This document shows, in pieces, positions 19,801 through 28,592 of a stretch of 32,021 bases of DNA (positions are counted from its first letter, which is position 1; every line of letters starts with the position of its first letter). This DNA comes from Nitrospirota bacterium. GTDB taxonomy: Bacteria; Patescibacteriota; Gracilibacteria; UBA1369; LOWO2-01-FULL-3. The DNA is taken from positions 1 to 32,021 of the forward strand of contig JAUVQE010000005.1 of the NCBI GenBank assembly GCA_030598325.1, read 5' to 3'. The notes beneath the pieces are model-generated. The model was not told where the DNA came from, made no database searches, and was given only the letters and a program-made list of their open reading frames with translations. A program made the position numbers and the translations under genes.

Positions 19801-22800
19801 ATGTTCAAGGTCGTAAAAAACTCATTCATTTTATTTCTATCAGTTGCTGTCTTGCTGACCGCGAGTCTCACCCCCGCCCCTACCGCTAGCGCGGCTGTTC
19901 CCCAATATCTTGGGTATGAAGGGTATTTGACGACCGTCGCTGATGACGCTGTTACCGATACTCTGAACATGACTTTCCGGATTTATGACGCTTTGGCGGC
20001 CGGTAGTTTGTTGTGGACCGAGGCACATCCTGCTGTTTCTATTACAGACGGTTATTTTTCGGTTCAATTAGGAAGTGTTACGGCATTGAATTTGGATTTT
20101 GAAATTCCGTATTGGATTTCTTTTCAGGTGAGTGCTGATCCGGAAATGACGCCTCGCCAGCCTATAAATTCGGTGGGTTATTCATATTTTTCTGATAATA
20201 CTTATGCTGTGACCGACGCGGATTTGGATACTACTATTGATGCCACTACCGATGATCAGATAGATATCGCGATTGCGGGGGCTGATGATTTTCAGTTTGT
20301 AGCGAATATTTTGAAAATACTTGTCGGAAGTTCCATCGAGGTGGATACGATTAGTGAAACGACCGTGGGGGCAGGTGTTACCATTGACAGTATTACATTG
20401 ATAGACGGTGGAGCGACTGTTTTTACCGGAGGAACAAATACTTTTAATATTACGAACGGCACGTCTTCTTTGGATGTAGCGTCCGGTTCGGCTTTAGATG
20501 TGAATGCGAATTTGACTGTTGAATCAGCTTCGTTTGTGAATCAGGATCTTACGACTGACGCGAGCGTGACTTTTACGGGTTTGAGTAATACGAACGCGAA
20601 TATCACCGCTGTTGGGGATATCGCTTTGGACAGTATCTCAAGCGCCGCTTCGCATATTTCGATCGCGGCAACGAATGCTACGGATATGTTGCAGATAGGA
20701 GATGGAACTTATAGTTGGGGGCATTCACCGATGGTGGGAATAGAGGGAATTTTGGAGGTGGATGGGATTGCGTATTTTGATGCGGGATTTAGTTCGGCTG
20801 GTGATTTGGATATGGCTGGGAATGATATTTTGAATGTGGATCAGATTACAGGAAATTCAACATATATTACAATTGGTGATGTTGGTGCGGCTACCACGCA
20901 TACTTTGAATACGAATGATGATTTACTTGTGGGAGGGAGGTTGGAGGTGGATGGAACCACTTTTTTTGATGGAAGTCTTGTAATGGGAGGTGCTCAGTAT
21001 ATTTATTCTAGTACGACGAAGGGAGTGATATTGCTAGCAGATACTTACCAAGGACCTGATGCAATGACCTTTTTTACAGGTTCAGATAGTAACAATTTAC
21101 TTGTTGCTGAATTTGGTGATGTCGGTTACGATTTTGCCCACGCTCAGCAAACAAACCCAACTTTATTCATACAATCAACGAATCAAACCGCAGATGAATG
21201 GATTTCATTTTCGCACAATCAGACGGATGGTGTGATTGATGTGGGAACGGGGGCGGTGAATTTTCTTGATAATGTTCAGGTGGGGGATGGAACATTCGCT
21301 TGGGGACACACTCCGCAGGTGGGGATAGAGGGAATTTTGGAGGTGGATGGTGCGGCTTATTTTGATGCTTCTGCGACTTTTGCCGCTGGTGTAACCTATA
21401 GAGATAATGCACAGCTTAAATTTGGTGACGGTGATGATGCTATTATGAATTGGGAAACGGCGGATGCGGATGCTCACTATTTGAATTTGATTCTTGCACA
21501 GGCTTCAAGGAATTTTATTATTTCCGAGGATGTCAATATCGATTGGGGTCATGCGGCTTCGACTGATCCGACTTTATTTATTCATAGTTCAGATGGGACT
21601 GATACGACAGATTGGATTTCGCTTACCCACAACCAAACCGATGGTGTGATCGACGTTGGGACGGGTGCTGTGAATTTCCTTGATAATGTTCAGGTGGGGG
21701 ATGGAACATTCGCTTGGGGACATGCTCCGCAGGTGGGGATAGAGGGAGCGCTGGAGGTGGACGGTCTTGCTTATTTTGACGGAAGTGCTGTTATTTCTCA
21801 TGGAACTAAAATGTGGCTTGGTGGTACAACTTCAAATGATGCGTATTTTAAACCTATGTCTTTGGCGCAGAATCAGCTTTTACTGGCATTAGGTGCGAAT
21901 GTTGGAAGGCAGTTAGTTCTGACAAATGGGGTCAGTACAGATAGAGATCACGATTTAGCTGTACAAACCGATCCAACCCTCGTTGTATATTCTGCTCTCG
22001 ATCCAGACACAGACAATGGTGAGTATCTTGGTTTGAGTTATCTCGGGCTTACGGCAGGAACGCTCGAAACAGACAGACCGAAATTCGACATGACTTTCAC
22101 TTCTGTTTCGCCTTTCGCAACAGCGGGTGGCACGAACAGAGATGGTGCGGATATTATATTTGATGCTTCCTCGCCGACAAATTCGGGTACTATTTACGGA
22201 ATTACAAGTGTTGGTGCGAATACAAACAGCCATAACATTGATACTGCTAAGGATAGTTTGTTTGTTGACGGACAATTGGAGGTGGATGGGACTGCTTATT
22301 TTGATGGTATAACTTATTTTGATTCGGTAGTACAGCTGAACGATGACAAAGTTTTACAATTAGGTTCATCATCAGATGCTAAATTTACTTGGGAAACAGC
22401 CGATGCGGATGCGCATTACTTAAATTTGGCACTTACTGGTGTTTCGAGGAATTTTATTATTTCGGAGGATGTTGATATTGATTGGGGTCATGTGGCTTCT
22501 ACCGACCCAACCTTATTCGTCCAATCCTCGGATTCTACGACAGTTGCTGATTGGATTAGCCTTTCACACGACCAAACAGACGGTCGAATTAGTGTGGGGA
22601 CGGGGCAACTTATACTTGATGCGCCTGGTGGAGTCGCTTTGCAGGATGGTGGTGTTACGGCGTTGTCTATTACTAATGATGGAACAATGACGACTTTGCT
22701 GCCACCATCAGGTGATTATTTGAGGATTGGTGATGCGGTGGCGGGACATGATAAGTTAGTAACGCCAACCGATGACGACTTGTTTATAACCGGGAAGTTG

Positions 22801-24936
22801 GAGGTGGATGGGATAGCTTATTTTGATAGTAGTGTTTATTTGGCTGAAAGTGTGGTTATAGGCGGGGGAAAACAAATATCTAGTAATGCCTCACTTTATG
22901 GTTCTTTATTACTTGATAGTACATTACAAACAAATAGGACGATGGCTTTTTTAACTGGTAGCACGGCTAATAGTATATTAATAAATGAATATGACGATAG
23001 GGATTTCAATTTCGCTCATACACAGCAAACTAACCCAACCATATTTATCCATTCTGCGAATCAGTCGACAGACGAATGGCTTTCGTTCACCCACAATGGA
23101 ACAAACGGAGTAATTGACGTTGGCACGGGAGCGATAGTTTTTAATGATCAAGTTGCATTTACTTCAAGCAGTACGGTTTATTATGATGATGTACAAGCTC
23201 GTTTTGGTAATGGTTCTGATGTCAGATTGGGTTGGGAAACAGCCGATGCGGATGCTCATTATTTGAATTTGGCACTTACCGGTGTTTCGAGAAATTTTGT
23301 TATTTCGGAGGATGTTGATATCGACTGGGGCCATGCGGCTTCGACTGACCCAACAATGTTCATCCAATCTGCGGACGCAACATCTTTGTCCGAATGGCTT
23401 TCATTCTCATATAGTTCATTCAATGATCGTGCTGAGATCGAGGCGGGGGCGGGGAACATTCATTTTAACTCTTCGATTGAGACGGGGGCTTATGAGTTTT
23501 CCGAAGACGCGGGGTTTGTGTCGGCGATGGATATGAGCGTTTCGGCGACGCCGGCGGCGGGGACTCAGCAATCTTATACTTTTAAAATTGACGGACAATC
23601 GTTCCTGAAGATGTACGCTGAGGCGGACAGTTCGGGTGGAATTCAGAATGAGGAAATCAGATTTTATGAAACTTTGGCGGGGGAATGGTTTACGGATGAA
23701 ACAAGTTCTTTGGTGAGCGTGAAGCAGACGCCGAGTACCTCAACTGTGAATACTATTATGATCCTACATGCGGATGGTACGAACTGGGCGGCGAATTCAC
23801 ATGTTTTGGAGATTATTACAGACGATGACGATGCGTTGCCATTTGCTATTAATAATGGTTCATCAGATATAGTCACTTTTAGTAGATCTGGAAGTCTTAA
23901 TTTAGCTGGCAATATTTATTTAACATCTGGCGGGAGCATAAATACATCTGCAAATGGTGATTTAACATTAATTCCAAACGGCACCGGAATCACGGTAGTC
24001 GGGGATGCGGGTGCGCAGAATAAAATGGGAACTCCGCTTAACGATGATTTGTTTGTGAGTGGAAGGTTGGAGGTGGATGGGAAAGTATATATGGATAATA
24101 CGACTAATTTTTACAATACGGTAACAGTAGCGGATGACGTGAGTTTGGGATTTGGTATTTCTCAAGATGCTATATTTCAATATGATCTAATGCACGGGCC
24201 GGATACTTTGTTTCTTGGCTTGAGTGCAGATAGTAGGGGTTTTATTATTTCTGAAAAAGCAGACCTGAATATAGATTTCGGCCATGCTCTCCAAGACAAT
24301 CCAACAGTATTCATCCACAGCGCGGACGCAACATCGGTTGATCAATGGCTCTCCCTCGCCCACGACCAAACAAACGCGGTCATCGAATCCGGCGCGGGAA
24401 ACATTCACTTCAATTCTTCAATCGAAACGGGGGCTTACGAATACACCGAAGACGGTGGATTCCTATCGGCGATGGATATGAGCGTGTCGGCAACACCGGT
24501 GGCGGGAACACAAGAATCTTATGCATTCAAAATAGACGGACAATCGTTCATAAAAATATACAGTGAGGCGGATAGCGCGGGCAGTATTCAGAATGAGTCG
24601 ATCAAATTTTACAAGCCTATCGCGTATTTGCCTTCGGCTGATCAGTCGGTAGCGGATGACGCGGCGGTGACTTGTACCGATACGATCACCAGAGTTGTTG
24701 GTGCGGATGTGGATGCCGTGCTTGATACGGAGCCGGCTATAAATGATGGTACGGAGGATGGGCAATACTGTATTCTTCAGGGGACGGCTGATGGGAATTT
24801 GGTTACGGTTCATGATGCTGTGAATACGCAGTTGAACGGAGGTGGAGCGTTTAGTCTTGGTATAGGGGACACCTTGGTTGTGATATGGGATGCCGGAGAG
24901 AGTTTGTGGATAGAGGTGAGTCGTTCTGATAACTAA
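19801..24936 (+). CDS. Giant modular surface protein with seven repeated modules
   Basis: 1711 residues from the ATG at 19801, which opens a signal peptide (MFKVVKNSFILFLSVAVLLT, with ASAA before the mature part). The N-terminal 100 residues (YEGYLTTVADDAVTDTLNMTF, FSVQLGS and PYWISFQV) resemble the head domain seen on many secreted CPR and phage-tail-like repeat proteins. The rest consists of about seven modules, each with LEVDGxAYFD followed by a (D/N)(F/W)(G/A)H-x5-(D/N)PTLFIxS element and often WISLxHNQTDGVIDVGTGAV. Some copies are nearly identical in DNA, for example about 21230-21350 against 21650-21770. The C-terminus is a separate domain (DQSVADDAAVTCTDTITRVV through LVVIWDAGESLWIEV). 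No enzyme motif is present. It is probably a fibrous beta-rich adhesin or sheath protein. Confidence 0.8.
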   Translation: MFKVVKNSFILFLSVAVLLTASLTPAPTASAAVPQYLGYEGYLTTVADDAVTDTLNMTFRIYDALAAGSLLWTEAHPAVSITDGYFSVQLGSVTALNLDFEIPYWISFQVSADPEMTPRQPINSVGYSYFSDNTYAVTDADLDTTIDATTDDQIDIAIAGADDFQFVANILKILVGSSIEVDTISETTVGAGVTIDSITLIDGGATVFTGGTNTFNITNGTSSLDVASGSALDVNANLTVESASFVNQDLTTDASVTFTGLSNTNANITAVGDIALDSISSAASHISIAATNATDMLQIGDGTYSWGHSPMVGIEGILEVDGIAYFDAGFSSAGDLDMAGNDILNVDQITGNSTYITIGDVGAATTHTLNTNDDLLVGGRLEVDGTTFFDGSLVMGGAQYIYSSTTKGVILLADTYQGPDAMTFFTGSDSNNLLVAEFGDVGYDFAHAQQTNPTLFIQSTNQTADEWISFSHNQTDGVIDVGTGAVNFLDNVQVGDGTFAWGHTPQVGIEGILEVDGAAYFDASATFAAGVTYRDNAQLKFGDGDDAIMNWETADADAHYLNLILAQASRNFIISEDVNIDWGHAASTDPTLFIHSSDGTDTTDWISLTHNQTDGVIDVGTGAVNFLDNVQVGDGTFAWGHAPQVGIEGALEVDGLAYFDGSAVISHGTKMWLGGTTSNDAYFKPMSLAQNQLLLALGANVGRQLVLTNGVSTDRDHDLAVQTDPTLVVYSALDPDTDNGEYLGLSYLGLTAGTLETDRPKFDMTFTSVSPFATAGGTNRDGADIIFDASSPTNSGTIYGITSVGANTNSHNIDTAKDSLFVDGQLEVDGTAYFDGITYFDSVVQLNDDKVLQLGSSSDAKFTWETADADAHYLNLALTGVSRNFIISEDVDIDWGHVASTDPTLFVQSSDSTTVADWISLSHDQTDGRISVGTGQLILDAPGGVALQDGGVTALSITNDGTMTTLLPPSGDYLRIGDAVAGHDKLVTPTDDDLFITGKLEVDGIAYFDSSVYLAESVVIGGGKQISSNASLYGSLLLDSTLQTNRTMAFLTGSTANSILINEYDDRDFNFAHTQQTNPTIFIHSANQSTDEWLSFTHNGTNGVIDVGTGAIVFNDQVAFTSSSTVYYDDVQARFGNGSDVRLGWETADADAHYLNLALTGVSRNFVISEDVDIDWGHAASTDPTMFIQSADATSLSEWLSFSYSSFNDRAEIEAGAGNIHFNSSIETGAYEFSEDAGFVSAMDMSVSATPAAGTQQSYTFKIDGQSFLKMYAEADSSGGIQNEEIRFYETLAGEWFTDETSSLVSVKQTPSTSTVNTIMILHADGTNWAANSHVLEIITDDDDALPFAINNGSSDIVTFSRSGSLNLAGNIYLTSGGSINTSANGDLTLIPNGTGITVVGDAGAQNKMGTPLNDDLFVSGRLEVDGKVYMDNTTNFYNTVTVADDVSLGFGISQDAIFQYDLMHGPDTLFLGLSADSRGFIISEKADLNIDFGHALQDNPTVFIHSADATSVDQWLSLAHDQTNAVIESGAGNIHFNSSIETGAYEYTEDGGFLSAMDMSVSATPVAGTQESYAFKIDGQSFIKIYSEADSAGSIQNESIKFYKPIAYLPSADQSVADDAAVTCTDTITRVVGADVDAVLDTEPAINDGTEDGQYCILQGTADGNLVTVHDAVNTQLNGGGAFSLGIGDTLVVIWDAGESLWIEVSRSDN

Positions 24937-25030
24937 TACGTGGCAGGTGAGGTCTATGATTAAATCCAAGACTTTTTCAGGCTTGATTCAAAAACGGCGA
25001 AAATTAGGAGCCAAAAACTAGCAAATAGGC
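24937..25030. other. Gap between the giant protein and the toxin-antitoxin pair
   Basis: About 95 bases with no gene, terminator or repeat that I can support; AT-rich towards the promoter at 25031. Confidence 0.4.
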
Positions 25031-25061
25031 TTGACACCTTATGGCATCTTAGTTATACTAA
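25031..25061 (+). promoter_or_regulatory. Promoter and candidate operator of the toxin-antitoxin operon
   Basis: TTGACA (25031-25036), 17 bases, TATACT (25054-25059), the best consensus promoter in the window. The inverted repeat TTAGT-TAT-ACTAA (25049-25061) covers the -10 box, where an antitoxin dimer would repress. Autoregulation is an inference from how type II systems usually work. Confidence 0.7.
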
Positions 25062-25088
25062 ATATAGTTTTAATATAACCCATGCATC

Positions 25089-25325
25089 ATGACTACTCAA
25101 ATAGTTTTCAAAGCGGATAAGACTTTAAAGGACCAGGCAATGGAGAAAGCCCAATCTGAAGGAGTAACTTTGAAGGCTGTATTGTATAATGCTTTAAAAT
25201 TATACATCGAAGGTAAATTAAATTTTGGTTTGCAGATTAGCGAGCCTGAAATTGAAATTCTTGATGTTACACCGAATATTCAAAAGAAAATGGATAAAAT
25301 AGGTAGTCTTTTAGAAAAAATATAG
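25089..25325 (+). CDS. RelB/DinJ-like antitoxin
   Basis: 78 residues. The N-terminus TTQIVFKADKTLKDQAMEKA begins a beta strand followed by helices, as in ribbon-helix-helix antitoxins of the RelB/DinJ type. EGVTLKAVLYNALKLYIEGK fits the second helix, and the acidic, flexible C-terminal 30 residues would wrap the toxin. It binds its own promoter DNA as a dimer and neutralises the product of the next gene. The ATG of the next gene directly follows its TAG, so translation is coupled. Confidence 0.75.
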   Translation: MTTQIVFKADKTLKDQAMEKAQSEGVTLKAVLYNALKLYIEGKLNFGLQISEPEIEILDVTPNIQKKMDKIGSLLEKI

Positions 25326-25697
25326 ATGAGAATTATTTTATGTCATTCAATATTAAAGAAAGAAATTAATCCTTTAATAAAATATTTTTCAAAAGGAGAT
25401 ATTAAAAAGTATGTCGAAAAAGCTGAAAAAGGATTGGCAACAGAACTCAAAGGCTCGTTTATTGCTGGCACCAAACTTGTTAAAGTTTACATGACTGGGA
25501 AAAGTGGAGCAGGAAGAATGATTGTCTTAATTTATGTCAAAAAAGACTTTTATATGCCGGTTTTAATAAGATTGAAAAAGGATAAAATTGTGGGAATGAA
25601 TTTAAGTAAAGGAAATAAAGATTTTCAGAATTTGTTAAAGAAAAATTTAAGCCTGGTTATGAAAGATTTGAATGATGGAGGCTTTGATGAATTATAA
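25326..25697 (+). CDS. Putative RelE-like toxin of a type II toxin-antitoxin pair
   Basis: 123 residues, basic. The core GSFIAGTKLVKVYMTGKSGAGRMIVLIYVKKDFYMPVLIRLKKDK has the strand order and the G-x-R-M-I-V-L segment seen in RelE/ParE-fold toxins, with Lys and Arg that could contact RNA. RelE-type toxins cut mRNA in the ribosomal A site; this activity is inferred from fold resemblance and from the antitoxin-like gene directly upstream. The C-terminal tail is helical (NLLKKNLSLVMKDLND). It is longer than a typical RelE (about 95), so it may belong to a separate subfamily. Codon use is A-rich, unlike the G/T-rich surface genes on either side, consistent with separate acquisition. Confidence 0.6.
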   Translation: MRIILCHSILKKEINPLIKYFSKGDIKKYVEKAEKGLATELKGSFIAGTKLVKVYMTGKSGAGRMIVLIYVKKDFYMPVLIRLKKDKIVGMNLSKGNKDFQNLLKKNLSLVMKDLNDGGFDEL

Positions 25698-25706
25698 TTC
25701 TGGTAA

Positions 25707-25727
25707 GGTCAAGCCCGAGGATGACAG
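25707..25727. repeat. Short dispersed repeat, copy 1
   Basis: Reads GGTCAAGCCCGAGGATGACA plus G. It matches 31621-31641 at 20 of 21 positions. The two copies lie on the outer sides of the tandem LamG protein pair. Confidence 0.65.
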
Positions 25728-25815
25728 TGTTTTTTCTGGTGAAATATAGACTTTTGTAGTAGAATATACGAAGTAGCTCTGTCCGCAGAGCAAAAACCTT
25801 ATCCTAATAATAATA

Positions 25816-28578
25816 ATGAAAATCCTGCGCTATATATCGGTTGGAGTGGTAGTTTTGCTTGTTGGTGGTTTTGTGATCGCGGATACGGTGAATCAGGAGG
25901 TGGAAATTTTGGTGGATGGGGATATGGAGAATGCGGGGGTTGGGGATTGGAATGTGGGAAATGTTGCGACATTGACAAAAGAAACAGGTGCGGTTGATGA
26001 TGGAACACAAGTTTTAAGGGTAGCCTATAACAGCTCAAATACTCCTTATGCCTATCAGATTCTTTTCACGCCAGGAAAAACATATAGAGTTACAGGTTGG
26101 GCGAGAGGTGACGGCACTTACGCGCCATTTATGCAAGATGGGGCTGTTTCGCTTCAATGGGTAGGAACAAACTCAACATCGTGGCAGTATTTCGATGTAA
26201 CAGGGACAGCAGGACACGCATGGTTTCAATTATTATCAACAGCTACTGGTGCGGGCTTTGCAGAATTCGACGACATCATGGTCACCCTCTACACCCCCCC
26301 GATTGTGAATATGGAGGCGACAGTTGCAAATTTTGATGATGGGGATATGGAAAAGGCGGGAGTTGCGGATTGGACTGCGGGTGGCGGTGCGACTGTATCA
26401 AAAGAAACTACTAATCCACACGGAGGTAGTCGGGTTTTAAGAGTTCGAGGGGCTCAATATTCTCTTGTAATGCAAAATATTTTTACGCCTGGTAATATTA
26501 TTTACCGAGTAACAGGTTGGGTTAGAGGAGATGGAGGAACAGGGCAGGCAACAGTGGGTGGTTTAAGTACTGCTTTTTACGGTACTACTTCAACAGATTG
26601 GCAGTATTTTGATATAACAGATACAGCATCAGACGCAAACATATTATTATATCAATATGGTAACGGAGGGAATGATTACGCCGAATTCGACGACGTTTTC
26701 ATCACCGAATACACGCCACCGATGGTGAATGATAATGTGCAGCTGATTGATGATGGGGATATGGAGGACGCGGATGGTTCGCCTGTGAGTGAGTGGGATG
26801 TGTTTCAGAGTACAATACTAACGAAAGAAACAGGTTGGGTTGATGATGGCTCGCAAGTTTTAAGAATTACTTATGATGGAGGTACTTCAGGTGGAGCGTT
26901 ACAACCAGTACTTGAAGTCGGAAAAAGTTATAGATTTACAGGCTGGGCAAGAGGTGATGACACTAATACCCCTAAAATTCAAGATGGAATGGGTGATATT
27001 ATATGGACTGGCGACTCTGCTGCAACTTGGCAACACTTTGATGTTTCAGGAACGGCAGGTCATGCTAATGTATATTTACAACTCCACAATGGTGTTGCTG
27101 GTTACGTCGAATTCGACGACGTTTTCGTCACCGAAACCGCCCCGCAGTACAACAACTACGGGCAGTTGCTTGTGGATGGGGATATGGAGGTCGCGGAGAC
27201 GTTGGGGGCTGAGTTGTTGGTGGATAATGATATGGAGGAAGATGGGACGGATATATTCTTTTCAAACAAATTTGATTTGACGCAGGCGGTGAATATCGCG
27301 GCTGACAGCGGTTCCATAACCGGGGCGCTTACATATGCTTGTGAGGGCGCGGAGTTCGACGGAACGAATGATTATGTTACTTATACGGTGCCGAGTACGT
27401 TATTTTCGGAGAAGTCTAGTGTAAGTATCGTCGCGGAATTTACGCCGGATTTTGCTTATGATGAAGACACATTCCTAACAATACTTGATTCCACCCTAAG
27501 CAATAGATATTTAATTTATAAAGGAGATAATGCTGGTGGGAATACATTAGTTGTGTATTTAGGAGATACAACAATAGCTCTTATTCCATCGGCAACATAT
27601 TCAGCTTATTGGAAACAAAACGAAAGAAATGTATTAGTGATAAGTGGCACAACAGGAGCGACTAATGCTTGGCTTAATGGTACTCAAATATTAACAAATG
27701 CCACAAATCCGTGGAGTCCAGCGGCGCCAACTGAATTACATGTAGGAAGCAACAGATTAGGTACAGCTTTATTCGACGGGGAAATCCACGCGGTTTCGAT
27801 TTACGATGGGCTTTTGGATGGGACTGACGCGCAGAATATTTATGACTCGGTGGATACGGATGACTGGACGGTAGGGAATAACGCTTGTTTGACCAAACAG
27901 CTGGGTGCGGCTGAGAGTGGAAGTCAGGTAATCAGGGTTGCTTATGATGGTACGGGAACTCCTAATGCCACTCAAACTATTCTTACTGCATCTACAAGAT
28001 ACAGGGTTACTGGTTGGTTCAAACCAACTGGCGGAGCAATGAGAGCTTTTCTAAGACATGGGACTACGGTAATAACGTATTCAACAACTACAGAAGAATG
28101 GCAAAGTTTTGATGAAACATTTACTGCTGGAGCTACAACATTGCAGTTAGCAATGGAGGGGGCACAAGATTCAGCAGAATTCGACGATGTCACGGTAAAA
28201 GAGATCACGAACGATGGGGCTGATGCGTGGACGCCGGTAAATAATGCGATTTTATCAAAAGAGTCGACCAATCCACATAGTGGAAGTTTAAGTATGAGGA
28301 TTGCTTATGACGATACTGGAAGCCCTCTTGCAAGACAAAGTGGAATTTTCACAATAGGTCAAGAATACAGAGTTACAGGCTGGGCAAGGGGAGATGGGAC
28401 ATTTTACCCTTGGTTGGCTGATGGAGCTTCAGAGATTTGGACAGGAGCGATCAGCACGGCTTGGCAAGCTTTCGACGTCACCTTCACAGCAGGAGGAACA
28501 ACATTTAACGCGAGGTCCAACGCAACCAGCGCAGGCTACGTAGAATTTGACGGCGTAGTTGTTACCAGGACCGATTAA
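25816..28578 (+). CDS. LamG / jelly-roll modular surface protein, first paralogue
   Basis: 920 residues. The N-terminus MKILRYISVGVVVLLVGGFVIA is a signal peptide or membrane anchor. It is followed by three carbohydrate-binding-like jelly-roll modules, each running from xLVDGDME through TYRVTGWARGDGT to (V/A)EFDD(V/I)xVT. At about residues 480-675 a LamG (concanavalin A-like) domain is inserted between GDMEEDGTD and DDWTVGNNACLTK, that is, inside a fourth module. A fifth module ends the protein. The GW-RGDG and EFDD motifs suit glycan-binding CBM4/9-like folds; actual ligands are unknown. It is followed after 14 bases by a paralogue and was probably formed by tandem duplication. No catalytic residues are seen. 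Confidence 0.82.
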   Translation: MKILRYISVGVVVLLVGGFVIADTVNQEVEILVDGDMENAGVGDWNVGNVATLTKETGAVDDGTQVLRVAYNSSNTPYAYQILFTPGKTYRVTGWARGDGTYAPFMQDGAVSLQWVGTNSTSWQYFDVTGTAGHAWFQLLSTATGAGFAEFDDIMVTLYTPPIVNMEATVANFDDGDMEKAGVADWTAGGGATVSKETTNPHGGSRVLRVRGAQYSLVMQNIFTPGNIIYRVTGWVRGDGGTGQATVGGLSTAFYGTTSTDWQYFDITDTASDANILLYQYGNGGNDYAEFDDVFITEYTPPMVNDNVQLIDDGDMEDADGSPVSEWDVFQSTILTKETGWVDDGSQVLRITYDGGTSGGALQPVLEVGKSYRFTGWARGDDTNTPKIQDGMGDIIWTGDSAATWQHFDVSGTAGHANVYLQLHNGVAGYVEFDDVFVTETAPQYNNYGQLLVDGDMEVAETLGAELLVDNDMEEDGTDIFFSNKFDLTQAVNIAADSGSITGALTYACEGAEFDGTNDYVTYTVPSTLFSEKSSVSIVAEFTPDFAYDEDTFLTILDSTLSNRYLIYKGDNAGGNTLVVYLGDTTIALIPSATYSAYWKQNERNVLVISGTTGATNAWLNGTQILTNATNPWSPAAPTELHVGSNRLGTALFDGEIHAVSIYDGLLDGTDAQNIYDSVDTDDWTVGNNACLTKQLGAAESGSQVIRVAYDGTGTPNATQTILTASTRYRVTGWFKPTGGAMRAFLRHGTTVITYSTTTEEWQSFDETFTAGATTLQLAMEGAQDSAEFDDVTVKEITNDGADAWTPVNNAILSKESTNPHSGSLSMRIAYDDTGSPLARQSGIFTIGQEYRVTGWARGDGTFYPWLADGASEIWTGAISTAWQAFDVTFTAGGTTFNARSNATSAGYVEFDGVVVTRTD

Positions 28579-28592
28579 TTATTAAAAAAATT

